Positions 33,863 to 43,296 of a stretch of DNA of 64,000 nucleotides are shown one piece after another; within the stretch, counting starts at the first letter, position 1, and every line of letters begins with the position of its first letter. The translations under genes and the position numbers were made by a program. Under the pieces are notes generated by a model. It did no database searches, was not told where the DNA came from, and saw only the letters and a program-made list of their open reading frames with translations. Origin of the DNA: Flavobacterium aciduliphilum (GTDB lineage: Bacteria; Bacteroidota; Bacteroidia; Flavobacteriales; Flavobacteriaceae); contig NZ_QLSZ01000003.1 of the NCBI RefSeq assembly GCF_003268855.1, forward strand, positions 1-64,000, in the 5' to 3' direction.

Positions 33863-35365
33863 TTACTTTTTTAAAAGTTTGTATTCTTCAAGAGCAGTTA
33901 CATCTGGTTCAATCACACAAATTATACTATTAGGTATGTAATCTTCACCCTCTTTTACATAGATATTGGTCAACGTTCCTTTAAACATCGTAAAATCATC
34001 CATTTCTGAAATTGATAAAATATCACACATGCATAATTCACTACTCTCTTCTGTATACATTTGACTAATTTCATAATTAAACAGACTATCTAAAAAAGTT
34101 ATTTGCTGTCCTTCGCTTTTTAACCAATTCGTAATTTTCAACCCATTGTCTGTAAGTTTAACTTCTATTGCATTTTCTGATATATAACTACCTTTATTAG
34201 AATTATTTACACTTGTTGAAGCTAAGCTACCATTGTCAACTTCAAATAGTTTAGATACATTATCAATCAATACTTTGCGAGATTTAGATTCACTCTCAGG
34301 TTCAACAATACCAGCTGACTCTAGTTGATTCATCAATATTTTTGCTCGGTCATAACCAATTTTCAATTTTCTCTGTAATAGTGAAGCTGATGCATACTTT
34401 GCATCAATAATAATTTCTGAAGCTTGATTGAATAAAATATCTCTATTAATTTGAATATTTGAGTAATCTAATAAATTTAAATTTTCATCTTTTTTTATAC
34501 ATCTCACAGCAAAACCGGATTCATTGTTAAGAGAAAATTCTTTCCATGAATAATTTTTAATTAACATAAACTTGTCATCAATATAGGGAGCTCTAAAAGG
34601 ATACAAATTATGAGCACAAATAAATTTATTTTTATTATTATAAATCCACAACACACTAGCAATATCAACATCATGAAAAGAGCCATTATTTTCTCTGATA
34701 TCAAAATATCCACTAGGTTTTAAATTAAAACCACTTTTATTAGTGCCATTTTCTCCAGGATTTATATTAATTTTATAATGATAATGTAAAAGACCGATTT
34801 TTTTAATAATATCAACTTCTTCATTGCTATCTCCTTCAATAAGAACTTCTTCATTAAAATACCAATCTTCTCGGCTTTTTAAAGATCTATAGTCGGTATT
34901 TTGTAATAAATAGTTAAAGTCTTCAACAGTTGGAACCTGCCATCCTGAAGGCGCAAGTCCTCTTGGGTCATGAACTGCATAAAAATTATATAGTAATCCT
35001 TTTTTTTCAGCATGTATTGGGTCATCTTCATAATAGCACCAAGCTGGTGTTTTTGACTTAATAGCCTCAATCCAATCGAGAGAGTCAGATGCTTCCTGAA
35101 TAACATCTCCATTTCTAAATGTCTTACTATTTAGATTTTCAGTCATCCATTCTTGGTTTCCAATTTTTACAGACTTATAATCTTCAATTTTTTCTACTGA
35201 TTGACTTTGATAATTTCTATCTTCTATGCTAGAATTAGTTTCAAAACTAGTTTTATTTTCAGTTTGGTCAATAATTTCATTAAGTAGTTTAGTGTATTGA
35301 ATACTATCTAAAACTCCAGAGTCAAAAAGAGATTTTAATTCTTTAATCTGTTCTATTTTATTCAT
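33863..35365 (-). CDS. FISUMP-domain protein with SHOCT-like and FtsK-gamma-like winged-helix segments
   Basis: The 500-residue protein starts with a SHOCT-like helix pair (IKELKSLFDSGVLDSIQYTK). A FISUMP domain follows (about 60-290: IGNQEWMTENLNS, PAWCYYEDD, LLYNFYAV, LAPSGWQVPT). Residues about 320-370 (ASASLLQRKLKIGYDRAKIL, MNQLESAGIVEP) match the FtsK gamma winged helix, a DNA-binding module. The last 100 residues are unassigned. No signal peptide is present, whereas FISUMP is mostly known from secreted proteins. A DNA-linked regulatory role is inferred. Confidence 0.75.
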   Translation of the reverse strand: MNKIEQIKELKSLFDSGVLDSIQYTKLLNEIIDQTENKTSFETNSSIEDRNYQSQSVEKIEDYKSVKIGNQEWMTENLNSKTFRNGDVIQEASDSLDWIEAIKSKTPAWCYYEDDPIHAEKKGLLYNFYAVHDPRGLAPSGWQVPTVEDFNYLLQNTDYRSLKSREDWYFNEEVLIEGDSNEEVDIIKKIGLLHYHYKININPGENGTNKSGFNLKPSGYFDIRENNGSFHDVDIASVLWIYNNKNKFICAHNLYPFRAPYIDDKFMLIKNYSWKEFSLNNESGFAVRCIKKDENLNLLDYSNIQINRDILFNQASEIIIDAKYASASLLQRKLKIGYDRAKILMNQLESAGIVEPESESKSRKVLIDNVSKLFEVDNGSLASTSVNNSNKGSYISENAIEVKLTDNGLKITNWLKSEGQQITFLDSLFNYEISQMYTEESSELCMCDILSISEMDDFTMFKGTLTNIYVKEGEDYIPNSIICVIEPDVTALEEYKLLKK

Positions 35366-35733
35366 AAAATTTAATTATAAATTTAAAATAACTATTTATT
35401 TTTTAAATAAACAAATTTTGGATTGTGTTTTGCTTAATATGTTATAGCTCCCGTTTAAGTTTCAAAAGTTAGCGTTTGAATGGTATTAGCAAGCCTACTT
35501 TTTACTTTATCACCGCAAAAATGCGGTAATTAATTAATTTTATCACCGCATACAATTTATTTACACTACAAAAACTAAATATTTAAGAGTGAAAAAAAGG
35601 ATTTAAATCCTTTGGAGAAAAAAATAATACTCATGTTTTTTGTCAGTATGATTGATTTTAGATAGAAAATTATATTCATTGCAAAATAATAATCATCAAA
35701 AAACTGACTTTTTTGAAAATTACAACTAACAAG
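35366..35733. other. Intergenic stretch with hairpins
   Basis: No gene is seen. A small hairpin ACCGC-AAAAAT-GCGGT lies at 35512-35527 and the word TTATCACCGCA occurs on both sides (about 35507 and 35540). A terminator-like palindrome follows at 35596-35613. Confidence 0.5.
35589..35613 (-). terminator. Terminator of the sirtuin operon
   Basis: AAAGGATTTAAATCCTTT is a perfect palindrome; on the minus strand it is followed by more T. It lies about 120 nt after the stop of the 122-aa gene, where this minus-strand unit should end. Confidence 0.55.
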
Positions 35734-36102
35734 TTAAGAATATTTGTTTTTTTTGGCATCGTCGTACCACTGCTTAATTTCTTGGCGTCTTCCGTCATTT
35801 TCGAAAGTTTCCATTACTATTTTTTTTAACGTGTAGTGGAGTTTTCTCTCGATGAGTTCAGGAGATTCAGCAATTGGAATGAAAAAGATTTGTTCTTTTT
35901 CGTAGGTATCAAAATTGAGTTTGAGTTTAACAGCTCGAGTATATCTTGCGACAACTTGAATATTTATATCCATGTATAAAATTGTTCCTTCTTGTACGCA
36001 ATAATTTCTTCCATCCTTTCCGGGTATAGGGAGTTGTATTTTTATTTGTGACTGTATTATATTTTCAAGGATGAAATCTATATATTTTTGTCTGATTTCC
36101 AT
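35734..36102 (-). CDS. Hypothetical protein, 122 aa
   Basis: A soluble protein with strands in the first two thirds (IQLPIPGKDGRNYCVQEGTI) and a basic helical C-terminus (RRQEIKQWYDDAKKNKYS). No family recognised. It follows the sirtuin gene after 9 nt and is likely co-transcribed. Confidence 0.6.
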   Translation of the reverse strand: MEIRQKYIDFILENIIQSQIKIQLPIPGKDGRNYCVQEGTILYMDINIQVVARYTRAVKLKLNFDTYEKEQIFFIPIAESPELIERKLHYTLKKIVMETFENDGRRQEIKQWYDDAKKNKYS

Positions 36103-36111
36103 TATTGTGAT

Positions 36112-36816
36112 TTATAGTTTACTTAATGTTTCGTACAATTGTTTCATCCCATCTGTTGCTTTTGCGGATAGGTAGTAGATGGAACGTTCTTCATCAATAT
36201 CCATTTCGTGGGCTAATGGGTCGATGACTACCATTTGGCTAGCGAAAGGCACATAGTGTGGTAAGGCATTGGCAGGGCTAACCATTAGAGAAGTTCCAAC
36301 CACTACAAATACGGAGCAACTTACTACTTCCTTAAGAGCAGCATTATGAATGGTTTCGTCTAAGCCTTCACCGAAGAACACAATGTGCGGTCGGAGTTGC
36401 GCATTTTCTTCGCAAAGGTCGCCCAGGAGTACGTCTCCTTCCCTATCGTAAAGTAATTTAGGATTGGCTGTTGAGCGCGATTTCATTAGTTCGCCGTGCA
36501 AATGAATTACTTTGGTTGAGCCTGCACGTTCGTGGAGGTTGTCTACATTTTGAGTAATGACCACTACCTCGTAAAACTCTTCTAATTTGGCTATGAGTTC
36601 GTGTGCCAGATTGGGTTTGGCTTCATGGCATTGTTTGCGTCTTTGGTTGTAGAAATCTAACACCAAGGCTGGATTCTTTTTCCAAGCCTCTGGGGTGCAA
36701 ACGTCTTCAATTTTGTAATTTGCCCACAGACCGTCATGAGAATCTCTGAAGGTTTGCAGACCACTTTCGGCTGATATTCCGGCCCCGGTAAGGAAAACTA
36801 TTTTAGGTTTTTGCAT
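36112..36816 (-). CDS. cobB: NAD-dependent protein deacylase, sirtuin (CobB-type)
   Basis: The 234 residues form a complete class III-type sirtuin: FLTGAGISAESGLQTFRD (NAD binding, about 5-22), VVITQNVDNLHERAG (about 97-111), the catalytic histidine in VIHLHGEL (about 120) and VVGTSLMVSPANAL. The zinc-ribbon cysteines of many sirtuins are replaced, as is common in bacterial short forms. It removes acyl groups from lysines using NAD. It heads a two-gene unit with the 122-aa protein. Sirtuin domains also occur in anti-phage systems, but this one lacks fused domains. Confidence 0.9.
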   Translation of the reverse strand: MQKPKIVFLTGAGISAESGLQTFRDSHDGLWANYKIEDVCTPEAWKKNPALVLDFYNQRRKQCHEAKPNLAHELIAKLEEFYEVVVITQNVDNLHERAGSTKVIHLHGELMKSRSTANPKLLYDREGDVLLGDLCEENAQLRPHIVFFGEGLDETIHNAALKEVVSCSVFVVVGTSLMVSPANALPHYVPFASQMVVIDPLAHEMDIDEERSIYYLSAKATDGMKQLYETLSKL

Positions 36817-36875
36817 TTGTCTTAATCCAATTTATATTTTATAAAAAACAAGCTAAATTAATCAATTAGTGATTG

Positions 36876-37340
36876 CTAATTGTCATTATTTTTTCCTTTT
36901 TCAACCCTATACATATTGAGAATACTAGCTTCAATTACACTTATCTCAAAAGGTTTTTCAATCACTTGAAATTGATACTGCTGAGCAAAAAGATACGGAT
37001 TGAATGGTGAGTCGGTTGAGATCAATTTAATTGATTTATTTGTTTTAAAAAAAGACTCTAAATCATTCATTATATAACAATCCTCTGTATTTAGTTCTAA
37101 ACAACTATACATTAATTTTACTCTTTGGTAGAAATCGTCATACAAATAAATTATTTTTTGATTATCGTCTTTAAGCAAAATAAATTGTGTTTTAAAATCT
37201 GCAAACATAAATCCATTAGGCCAATCCTGAGGATAGGAATAAAAATAATACCCTTTACTAGAGTCGTTATTTATTGTTACCTGTTCGAGTAAATCTAAAC
37301 GTAACATTCTATGTTTTTCAATGGTATTTACCATTTTCAA
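36876..37340 (-). CDS. Hypothetical protein, 154 aa
   Basis: A soluble alpha/beta protein with aromatic runs (SKGYYFYSYPQDWPNGFMF, then FILLKDDNQKIIYLYDDFYQ). No family recognised. It follows the 156-aa gene after a 25-nt gap and might be an immunity-type small protein, but this is only from size and context. Confidence 0.6.
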   Translation of the reverse strand: MKMVNTIEKHRMLRLDLLEQVTINNDSSKGYYFYSYPQDWPNGFMFADFKTQFILLKDDNQKIIYLYDDFYQRVKLMYSCLELNTEDCYIMNDLESFFKTNKSIKLISTDSPFNPYLFAQQYQFQVIEKPFEISVIEASILNMYRVEKGKNNDN

Positions 37341-37365
37341 TCTTTATTATTATTAGGACTACAAA

Positions 37366-37836
37366 TTAGATTTTGTGTATTTTTATTTCTTTTTTTTCAG
37401 AATACTCGCAAAAATTATAATAGACAACTTGACTATCATCGACATAATGTTGGAAAGTAATACAATCTAAAATCCCTTGTTTACCATTAAGTGTAAAATA
37501 GTGGTTTGTTTTTCTATCAATGTAGTCAAAATGAAAAAGCCTAAATAAATTATAAAATCCGAATACATCTAAGTTTGTAAATGGATTGTTCTCTGTCATA
37601 CCAACCCCTCTTAGGATTTGATTGCAGCCGTCTGTCAAAATTTGCAATTCTTCATCATCAAAATCTGACGGAGGTTGTTGAAATGCATCGTGTTTTCTGT
37701 AAATCTCAGGGCCTTTTTTTAGATACATCCAAGCCTTAGAAAAAATATATGGAAATCGATTGTCCTCCATTATTTGTTTCTCTTCTTCAGTAAAATTATC
37801 TATTACTTCATCTAAAAGTTCTAATTGTTTTTTCAT
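37366..37836 (-). CDS. Hypothetical protein, 156 aa
   Basis: An acidic soluble protein with a helical N-terminus (LELLDEVIDNFTEEEKQIME) and aromatic-rich second half (FGFYNLFRLFHFDYIDRKTN). No known domain. It follows the WG-repeat gene after 17 nt and is co-oriented, likely in the same transcript. Confidence 0.6.
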   Translation of the reverse strand: MKKQLELLDEVIDNFTEEEKQIMEDNRFPYIFSKAWMYLKKGPEIYRKHDAFQQPPSDFDDEELQILTDGCNQILRGVGMTENNPFTNLDVFGFYNLFRLFHFDYIDRKTNHYFTLNGKQGILDCITFQHYVDDSQVVYYNFCEYSEKKEIKIHKI

Positions 37837-37853
37837 AATCTGTTTTTTTATAG

Positions 37854-39341
37854 TTAAAATGGTAAATCTGGGTCACCTTCTTGTTGACTTAATGGACTAT
37901 TCATGTTGTCAAAATCTATTTCATCTGATTGATGCATTTCAAATTGGTTTTTATAACTGGCTTTTAATCTTTCTGAAAGATACGAATAAGAGCTCTTTGG
38001 GTCTGTTTTAAAAGCAAAGCTACCAACTTCATCGTCATCTGAATAAAATTGACTTAAATAGTAAAATGACTCAGGATTTAATTGGATTGCCTGTTTTATA
38101 AATTGTTTGTTGCAATATAATTCATCAGGTATGAAAGTAACATTGTCTCCATTTAAAGTAATTTTTTTCAACCAATAGTTTACATCATGATTTTCTGTTG
38201 TATTTGACTCTGTTGTATTTGACTCTGTTGTATTTGACTCTGTTGTATTTGACTCTGTTGTATTTGACTCTGTTGTATTTGACTCTGTTGTATTTGACTC
38301 TGTTGTATTTGACTCTGTTGTATTTGACTCTGTTGTATTTGACTCTGTTGTATGATTGAATGCTTCTTGATTGATTATCTGTCCATTGGTGTTAATTGTA
38401 GCATAGGTTCCATAATTTGATAGGGCATTTTCTTTGTGTGTCTCTAATCTAAAATCATGATATTGCTCTTTAAATTCGGATGTTGAAAGGTATTTTTTTC
38501 TTAGGATAGCGAGAGGTGTGAATTTTTTATTAATAAAGTTGGAACACATTAATTCACTCTCTTTACACTCTTTTTCTATCCAAACACCTTTGGCATTTTT
38601 ATAATTTGAATTGAGAATTAAGACTTCTGCTTGACCCTTTTTGAATGAAGAAGCATAACCAAATTGAAAATCAATTGCGATTTCACCTTTACTATTGATG
38701 TAACCCCATTTTCCGTTTAACACTACTGCTGCTAAACCTTCGCTAAACTCTTTACCATTATCAAAACAAAAAGGCGATGCAGGCTCTAGCTTTTCGTTGT
38801 AATATCCTTTTTCTACAAACAATCTATTTTCTGAAAATTTAAATTCACCGTATATTTTATTTTTTTCTAATTCTGTTATGAGAACAAGCTTTGAAGAAGA
38901 TGCCATATAATGGTATAGCTTTTGGCTTAAATCATGGTCTTGGATGAATATAATATTGTTATCAAATGATGAAATATCTCTAGCACCACTGAATAATATT
39001 TGACCATTAGCATCTATTAAATCATACTGTTGGTCTTCTCCATATTTGGAAAGGCATACTAAATTTTCGTTTTGAAGATGGTTATCATAGGTGTAAATTA
39101 TTGGTAGCAAAAATTCTTTCTGTTCCTTTTGGATGTTATAAAATTTTAAATCATCATCAAAAAGATTCTTGTTTATAAATAATACTTCTTTTTCTGTAAG
39201 CTCTTCTATACTTTTTTTAAATTCTTCCAGAAATCCACGTATTTCATTATAATATCCTTTTTGAGCGTCAATACAATTTTTATAAAATATTTTACAATAT
39301 TTTATATTATGTTCAAGCTCTATTAATTTTGATTTTTGCAT
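37854..39341 (-). CDS. WG-repeat protein with NTTES pentapeptide minisatellite
   Basis: The 495-residue protein has a helical first 60 residues, then WG-type repeats (about 170-260; FSEGLAAVVLNGKWGYINSK is a typical unit). Residues about 330-385 are TTESN repeated ten times plus a final TTEN, from a 15-bp DNA repeat. The last 100 residues (after HDVNYWLKKITLNGDN) include an unassigned domain. There is no signal peptide. The repeat is a flexible linker whose length can change without a frameshift. It begins an apparent run of minus-strand genes of unknown role. Confidence 0.75.
   Translation of the reverse strand: MQKSKLIELEHNIKYCKIFYKNCIDAQKGYYNEIRGFLEEFKKSIEELTEKEVLFINKNLFDDDLKFYNIQKEQKEFLLPIIYTYDNHLQNENLVCLSKYGEDQQYDLIDANGQILFSGARDISSFDNNIIFIQDHDLSQKLYHYMASSSKLVLITELEKNKIYGEFKFSENRLFVEKGYYNEKLEPASPFCFDNGKEFSEGLAAVVLNGKWGYINSKGEIAIDFQFGYASSFKKGQAEVLILNSNYKNAKGVWIEKECKESELMCSNFINKKFTPLAILRKKYLSTSEFKEQYHDFRLETHKENALSNYGTYATINTNGQIINQEAFNHTTESNTTESNTTESNTTESNTTESNTTESNTTESNTTESNTTESNTTESNTTENHDVNYWLKKITLNGDNVTFIPDELYCNKQFIKQAIQLNPESFYYLSQFYSDDDEVGSFAFKTDPKSSYSYLSERLKASYKNQFEMHQSDEIDFDNMNSPLSQQEGDPDLPF
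38194..38355. repeat. 15-bp minisatellite, about 11 units, in frame
   Basis: TCTGTTGTATTTGAC is repeated ten times without a change, then an eleventh partial unit. On the coding strand each unit encodes five residues of the NTTES linker. The perfect identity implies recent expansion by slippage. Confidence 0.95.
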
Positions 39342-39358
39342 TATCTAAATGATGTATT

Positions 39359-40060
39359 TTAAAAAGGAAGTTCTAAATCGAGATTTAAATTGTTTTCTAT
39401 ATTTCGCTGTGGGAAGTTATAATTATTAATTCTCTCCATTAATTCTTTTCCTAAAATAGACGTCCAACTATTTGATAACTTCTCCTTGTGGTCACAATAA
39501 ATAGTATAGTTATTTGTATTAATTAACTCAAAATCATTTTGTTTCATTAAGTAATCTAAACTTTCAATGTAAGTTTCTATTTTGTTGGTTTTTAATTCTG
39601 AGTGTTGCTTTAAAAAATCATTGAGAATCTTTACAAAATCTTTTATTTTATTACTATCCACATAAAAATAAGAATAAACAGAAACTTTAGGATTGAATTC
39701 AGAATAAATACCTACTTTACATAGTGTTTTATTCTTATTGTTTTCTATACCTGAAGTCTTTTTTAATGATTCTTTTATGAGTTGGATATTGTCTTCTTCA
39801 TCAACTTCATAATCAATAATAAAACATTCCTGGTTTAGTGACTCATATCCAATATTGTATAGTTTTTCTTTACACGATTCTACCCATTCGAAAGTTGCTA
39901 TCGAATTTAAACTATTACTATCTAGTAGCGATTTAATATTGTCTTGCAATATATTATTTACTTGGTTGCAAAAAAAATCAAGGTTTATTGCCGCGTTATT
40001 GTATAAAAACATTTGATAATTTTCATCATCATTGCCATAGTTAATTTTGTAGAAGCTCAT
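39359..40060 (-). CDS. Hypothetical protein, 233 aa
   Basis: A soluble acidic protein without recognised motifs; LELPF at the C-terminus echoes DLPF at the end of the following WG-repeat protein. It overlaps the end of the upstream frameshifted gene by 20 nt and precedes the WG-repeat gene by 17 nt, so the three are one transcript. Confidence 0.6.
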   Translation of the reverse strand: MSFYKINYGNDDENYQMFLYNNAAINLDFFCNQVNNILQDNIKSLLDSNSLNSIATFEWVESCKEKLYNIGYESLNQECFIIDYEVDEEDNIQLIKESLKKTSGIENNKNKTLCKVGIYSEFNPKVSVYSYFYVDSNKIKDFVKILNDFLKQHSELKTNKIETYIESLDYLMKQNDFELINTNNYTIYCDHKEKLSNSWTSILGKELMERINNYNFPQRNIENNLNLDLELPF

Positions 40061-41419
40061 AAGAATTTTGGTTAAGTGTTTTTAATAATCTAATAGCAGC
40101 ATTCAATACGAGCCAATCGTCTTGGTAGCCAAAGAAAGGAATCGCATCAAAAATCAGTTCTTCTTCATCAAATAGATACGTTAGTGCCCATATTGCTATA
40201 TCATTTTTTTGATTTACTGCTAATGGCACTAAATAATCCATCTGATTTTTGATACATTTTTTAATTTCGTCTGAAGTATTATCCACTTTAAAATTATTCG
40301 AAAATTCTATTAATTCATCAATAGTCATTTTATAGCCTACTGTTATTTTCATCAGTTCTATAAACTTATCATAAGCGTTAGAGTATGAATTTTCGTTTAG
40401 AATATGTATAGCCTGATTGTTAGCCTCACCTTGTATGTGTGCGCAAAAATTAAGAATTATTTTTTTATCAATAAGACTTGATTTACAGTGATGAAAGGGT
40501 TCTATTAATAGTCCATTTATGTAGTCTGATACATCTGTACTGATAGCCATTTTTAGAATTGATATACTGTTTTCATGAGAAGGTTTTTTATCCACATTAC
40601 CTAGTAAATAAGCAATTGTGTCTAGGATATTTTCTTTTTGGTCCTCATTTTGTAATGCTACTACTAGCAACAAAATAATATGTCCGTACACATAGGCTTC
40701 ACTGGTTCCTTTGTCTAGAATTTCATATAATTCGTTTTTTTTAGAAAATGATTGTATTAAATCTATAGATTCAGAAGTTATAATACAGAATTCTACTACT
40801 TTTTTAAATTGATTAGTGATTTCTTCTAAATCTGAATTCAACAAATTATCGGGGTTATTTCCTAGTAACTTTTCTCCTAATACGGCTATGCCTTCATTTC
40901 TAAATCGTTCAATTACATGAACAACAGTCCAATTAAAAGGGGTATTGTTTGATTGCTTATTTAATTTAAAAACAGAATCAGTAGTATAGTTTTTTTTAAT
41001 TTTTCTGTTTGAGTCTTCCACAACATCTGTTTTACTGATAGATTGATAATCAGATGCATGAATTATTTCATGTAGAATTGTATCTTCATATTCATAAAAA
41101 TCATCACTTGCATGGATTTTTTTTCAATTAATTGTTTTATGGTTTCCTCGTAAATTCTGAAATAAAAATTATTAGGACTACTATGCTCAGCATCAAATAA
41201 ACCTAAAACATGATCACCATGGCTTGATGTGAGTTCTAGGTTTACATGAAAAAAAACTTCCTCTGAAGGAAATAATGCAACTACTTTTTGGAATTGGGTT
41301 TTAAATGATTTTTTTATTTCAGCTATGATTAGGTTAAAATCTAATTTTGGTGTGGTATTTCTATACTCAAATTCAAAATTCATTCTCACACCTGAATTGT
41401 CTATAATTTTAATTTCCAT
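40041..41419 (-). pseudogene. Gluzincin-type metallopeptidase gene split by a frameshift
   Basis: Two frames make up one gene: 41063-41419 (118 codons, end scrambled) and 40041-41021 plus its upstream extension. After IEKK, a run of eight A on the coding strand (about 41117-41124) shifts the frame; with one more A the reading continues as IHASDDFYEYEDTILHEIIH, then ASDYQSIS and into EDSNRKIKKNY. HEIIH is a zinc-peptidase motif and FRNEGIAVLG, about 75 residues on, fits the third-ligand glutamate. The repaired protein would have about 459 residues. A sequencing error, phase variation or true decay cannot be told apart here. Confidence 0.7.
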
Positions 41420-41454
41420 CTGTTTTAGATTATAAGATTCAAGTAACTTTTGAG

Positions 41455-41742
41455 CTAAACAATTTTAAGAAAATATAAAACAAAAAAAGTAACTATCCCT
41501 AAAATAGAAATTATTAATAATGCTACTTTTTGCTGATGTTTTCTCTTCTTTACTTGAATTATATTTTGATACGTTTTTTCCTCAAACAAGACTGAATTAC
41601 AATAACGACAACAAGTTTCATTTTTCTTATCGGGAATAGCAAATGTATCGAAATAATCAAACACTATTCCTGTTTTTTCATAGTTTGCTGGACAATTTTT
41701 ATTAACTCCACAAACAAAATTTAATTTAGATATATCTTCCAT
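41455..41742 (-). CDS. Small zinc-binding membrane protein, 95 aa
   Basis: Cysteines in FVCGVNKNC and ETCCRYCNS (about 10-48) suggest a zinc-ribbon-like fold, followed by a basic stretch and a C-terminal membrane helix (about 70-92, VALLIISILGIVTFFVLYFL). The topology would be tail-anchored with the metal domain in the cytoplasm. It lies 36 nt before the split metallopeptidase gene. No function known. Confidence 0.6.
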   Translation of the reverse strand: MEDISKLNFVCGVNKNCPANYEKTGIVFDYFDTFAIPDKKNETCCRYCNSVLFEEKTYQNIIQVKKRKHQQKVALLIISILGIVTFFVLYFLKIV

Positions 41743-41804
41743 TAAATTATTTTATTTATTTTTTAATTATATTTTATATTAACTCAAAAGACTGCTTTTA
41801 AAGC

Positions 41805-42479
41805 TTACTTTTTTTTTAAATAGATTGTTTTATTACTCAACAATTTTACTTGATTTTTATTTATTAAAATAAAATGATTGATTTCTTTCCAGTACCAAGA
41901 TCTATTCTCTCTTGAATTTATACCAGAGGCGTATACAGTGACATAGAAATTGTTATTTTTATGCGTTAGTTCCATTTTCTCAAACGTGTTTTGAATAGTT
42001 GCTGTGTAGGGTGTCGTTGAACAATCTTCTAGTCTTTTTAAAGCCTTGTAATCCTCTTTGAACCATTTTTTAAGAAAACCTAAATGAGTATCTGAACACT
42101 GATAACCTAATTTTAAAGCCGATAATAGTTTACACTTTAAATTACTTCTATCTGAATTACATTCACCATCCCAATCACACTCACTACCAATAAATGTTGC
42201 TATATACCCAATAATTGCTCTTTCAGGTTCTGTAATTCTTTTACAATAAGATTTATTAATACAAATTTCTGAAAACGTAGTTTTATATTCTTTATTATAT
42301 CGGTCTTCTCGCCATAAAAAAAGAAGTGGTTTATTTTTTGAAGTAGGTGTGTTTTTATTTTGATTTGGTTTAAATGTAATGTCTTTTTGAAAAAGGCATC
42401 TATGATATATTGTACCCCTATTTCCAACACAAGGTATTAAATTAAAAAAAAATGTAATATATAGAACACATTTCAACAT
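41805..42479 (-). CDS. Hypothetical secreted protein, 224 aa
   Basis: The N-terminal MLKCVLYITFFFNLIPC is a signal-peptide-like segment. The mature part has several cysteines (ECDWDGECNS, LKCKLLSALKLGYQC) that may form disulfides. No family is recognised. It stands at the start of a minus-strand run, divergent from the 75-aa HTH protein. Confidence 0.6.
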   Translation of the reverse strand: MLKCVLYITFFFNLIPCVGNRGTIYHRCLFQKDITFKPNQNKNTPTSKNKPLLFLWREDRYNKEYKTTFSEICINKSYCKRITEPERAIIGYIATFIGSECDWDGECNSDRSNLKCKLLSALKLGYQCSDTHLGFLKKWFKEDYKALKRLEDCSTTPYTATIQNTFEKMELTHKNNNFYVTVYASGINSRENRSWYWKEINHFILINKNQVKLLSNKTIYLKKK

Positions 42480-42573
42480 AAATTGAATTTATAAACTTTT
42501 TCAAATTTAATTTTTAAATTTAATAGTACATCATTATATTCACTAAAATTTATTTTATAAAATACAAGGCTCT

Positions 42574-42801
42574 ATGAAAACTAATATTAGAATTATTGCT
42601 TTAGCCCATCATCTGATTAATAATCCCAATGGCCTCACGATAAAACAACTTTTCTTCTTTCTTACAACTAGAGGTATTGTTACCAAAAGAAAATTATTTT
42701 ATAAAGACATCGCAACAATGAAGTCAATGGGATTGTTGATTCGATTTGAAGGAAATAAAATTATTTTAACGAATAAAAATTTGCCTAATTTTTGGGAATA
42801 A
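42574..42801 (+). CDS. Small winged-helix DNA-binding protein, 75 aa
   Basis: The whole protein is a winged-helix fold: IRIIALAHHLINNPNGLTIK, then QLFFFLTTRGIVTKRKLFYK with DIATMKSMGLLIRFEGNKI as wing. It resembles the HTH part of WYL-type regulators with the sensor domain missing. It is divergent from the secreted 224-aa gene and may repress it. Confidence 0.6.
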   Translation: MKTNIRIIALAHHLINNPNGLTIKQLFFFLTTRGIVTKRKLFYKDIATMKSMGLLIRFEGNKIILTNKNLPNFWE

Positions 42802-42942
42802 AACCTAACTATAAATTATCCCGTCAATACTTTTGCTCACGAATTAGATTAAGAATATATAAGTCTTTATATGCTTGGATAATTTCTTTATTTACCAGAT
42901 TTCAACTTTATTTTATTAATACAAAATTGAGGAAAAAATAGG

Positions 42943-43287
42943 TTATTTCTCCATGTTATTACTATCTTGAGATGCATAAATATGTTTAAAATCTCTTTTG
43001 TTTAAATGATAAAATCGTATCGATTCTATATTGTTTGATGGCAAAGTATTAATTAAGTTTACTATTTTTTCGTAATTTCCATTATTCCAAGCGACCAAAC
43101 CTATTCGTTTGACATTACACTTAATACAGGTATCCATAATTTCTGAAAAATGCTTTTCCTTGATATTATGAACCTTTGGTTTACTCTCAAAAAAATCAAC
43201 TACATTTTGCCTACCGTTTGTTCTACCAACCAACTGGTGGTTTGATTTTAAATTTAAACCTATAAAATCTAAGTTATCTTCCTCTTC
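42943..43287 (-). pseudogene. 3' part of a gene interrupted by two in-frame stops
   Basis: The frame opens at 43287 right after a TAG (EEEDNLDFIGLNLKSNHQ), has no ATG, and its first usable start is a TTG at 43233. It is in the same frame as the upstream 186-aa ORF, separated only by TGA-AGT-ATA-TAG. Reading through would give VH-(W)-SI-(Y)-EEED, a smooth continuation. Later residues (CNVKRIGLVAWNNGNYEKI) look like an alpha/beta domain. I infer one original protein of about 305 residues. Confidence 0.5.
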
Positions 43288-43296
43288 CTATATACT

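Noticed and set aside
38194..38355. CRISPR-like regular repeat array
   Set aside because: Units are 15 bp, contiguous without spacers, and in frame inside a coding gene; this is a minisatellite.
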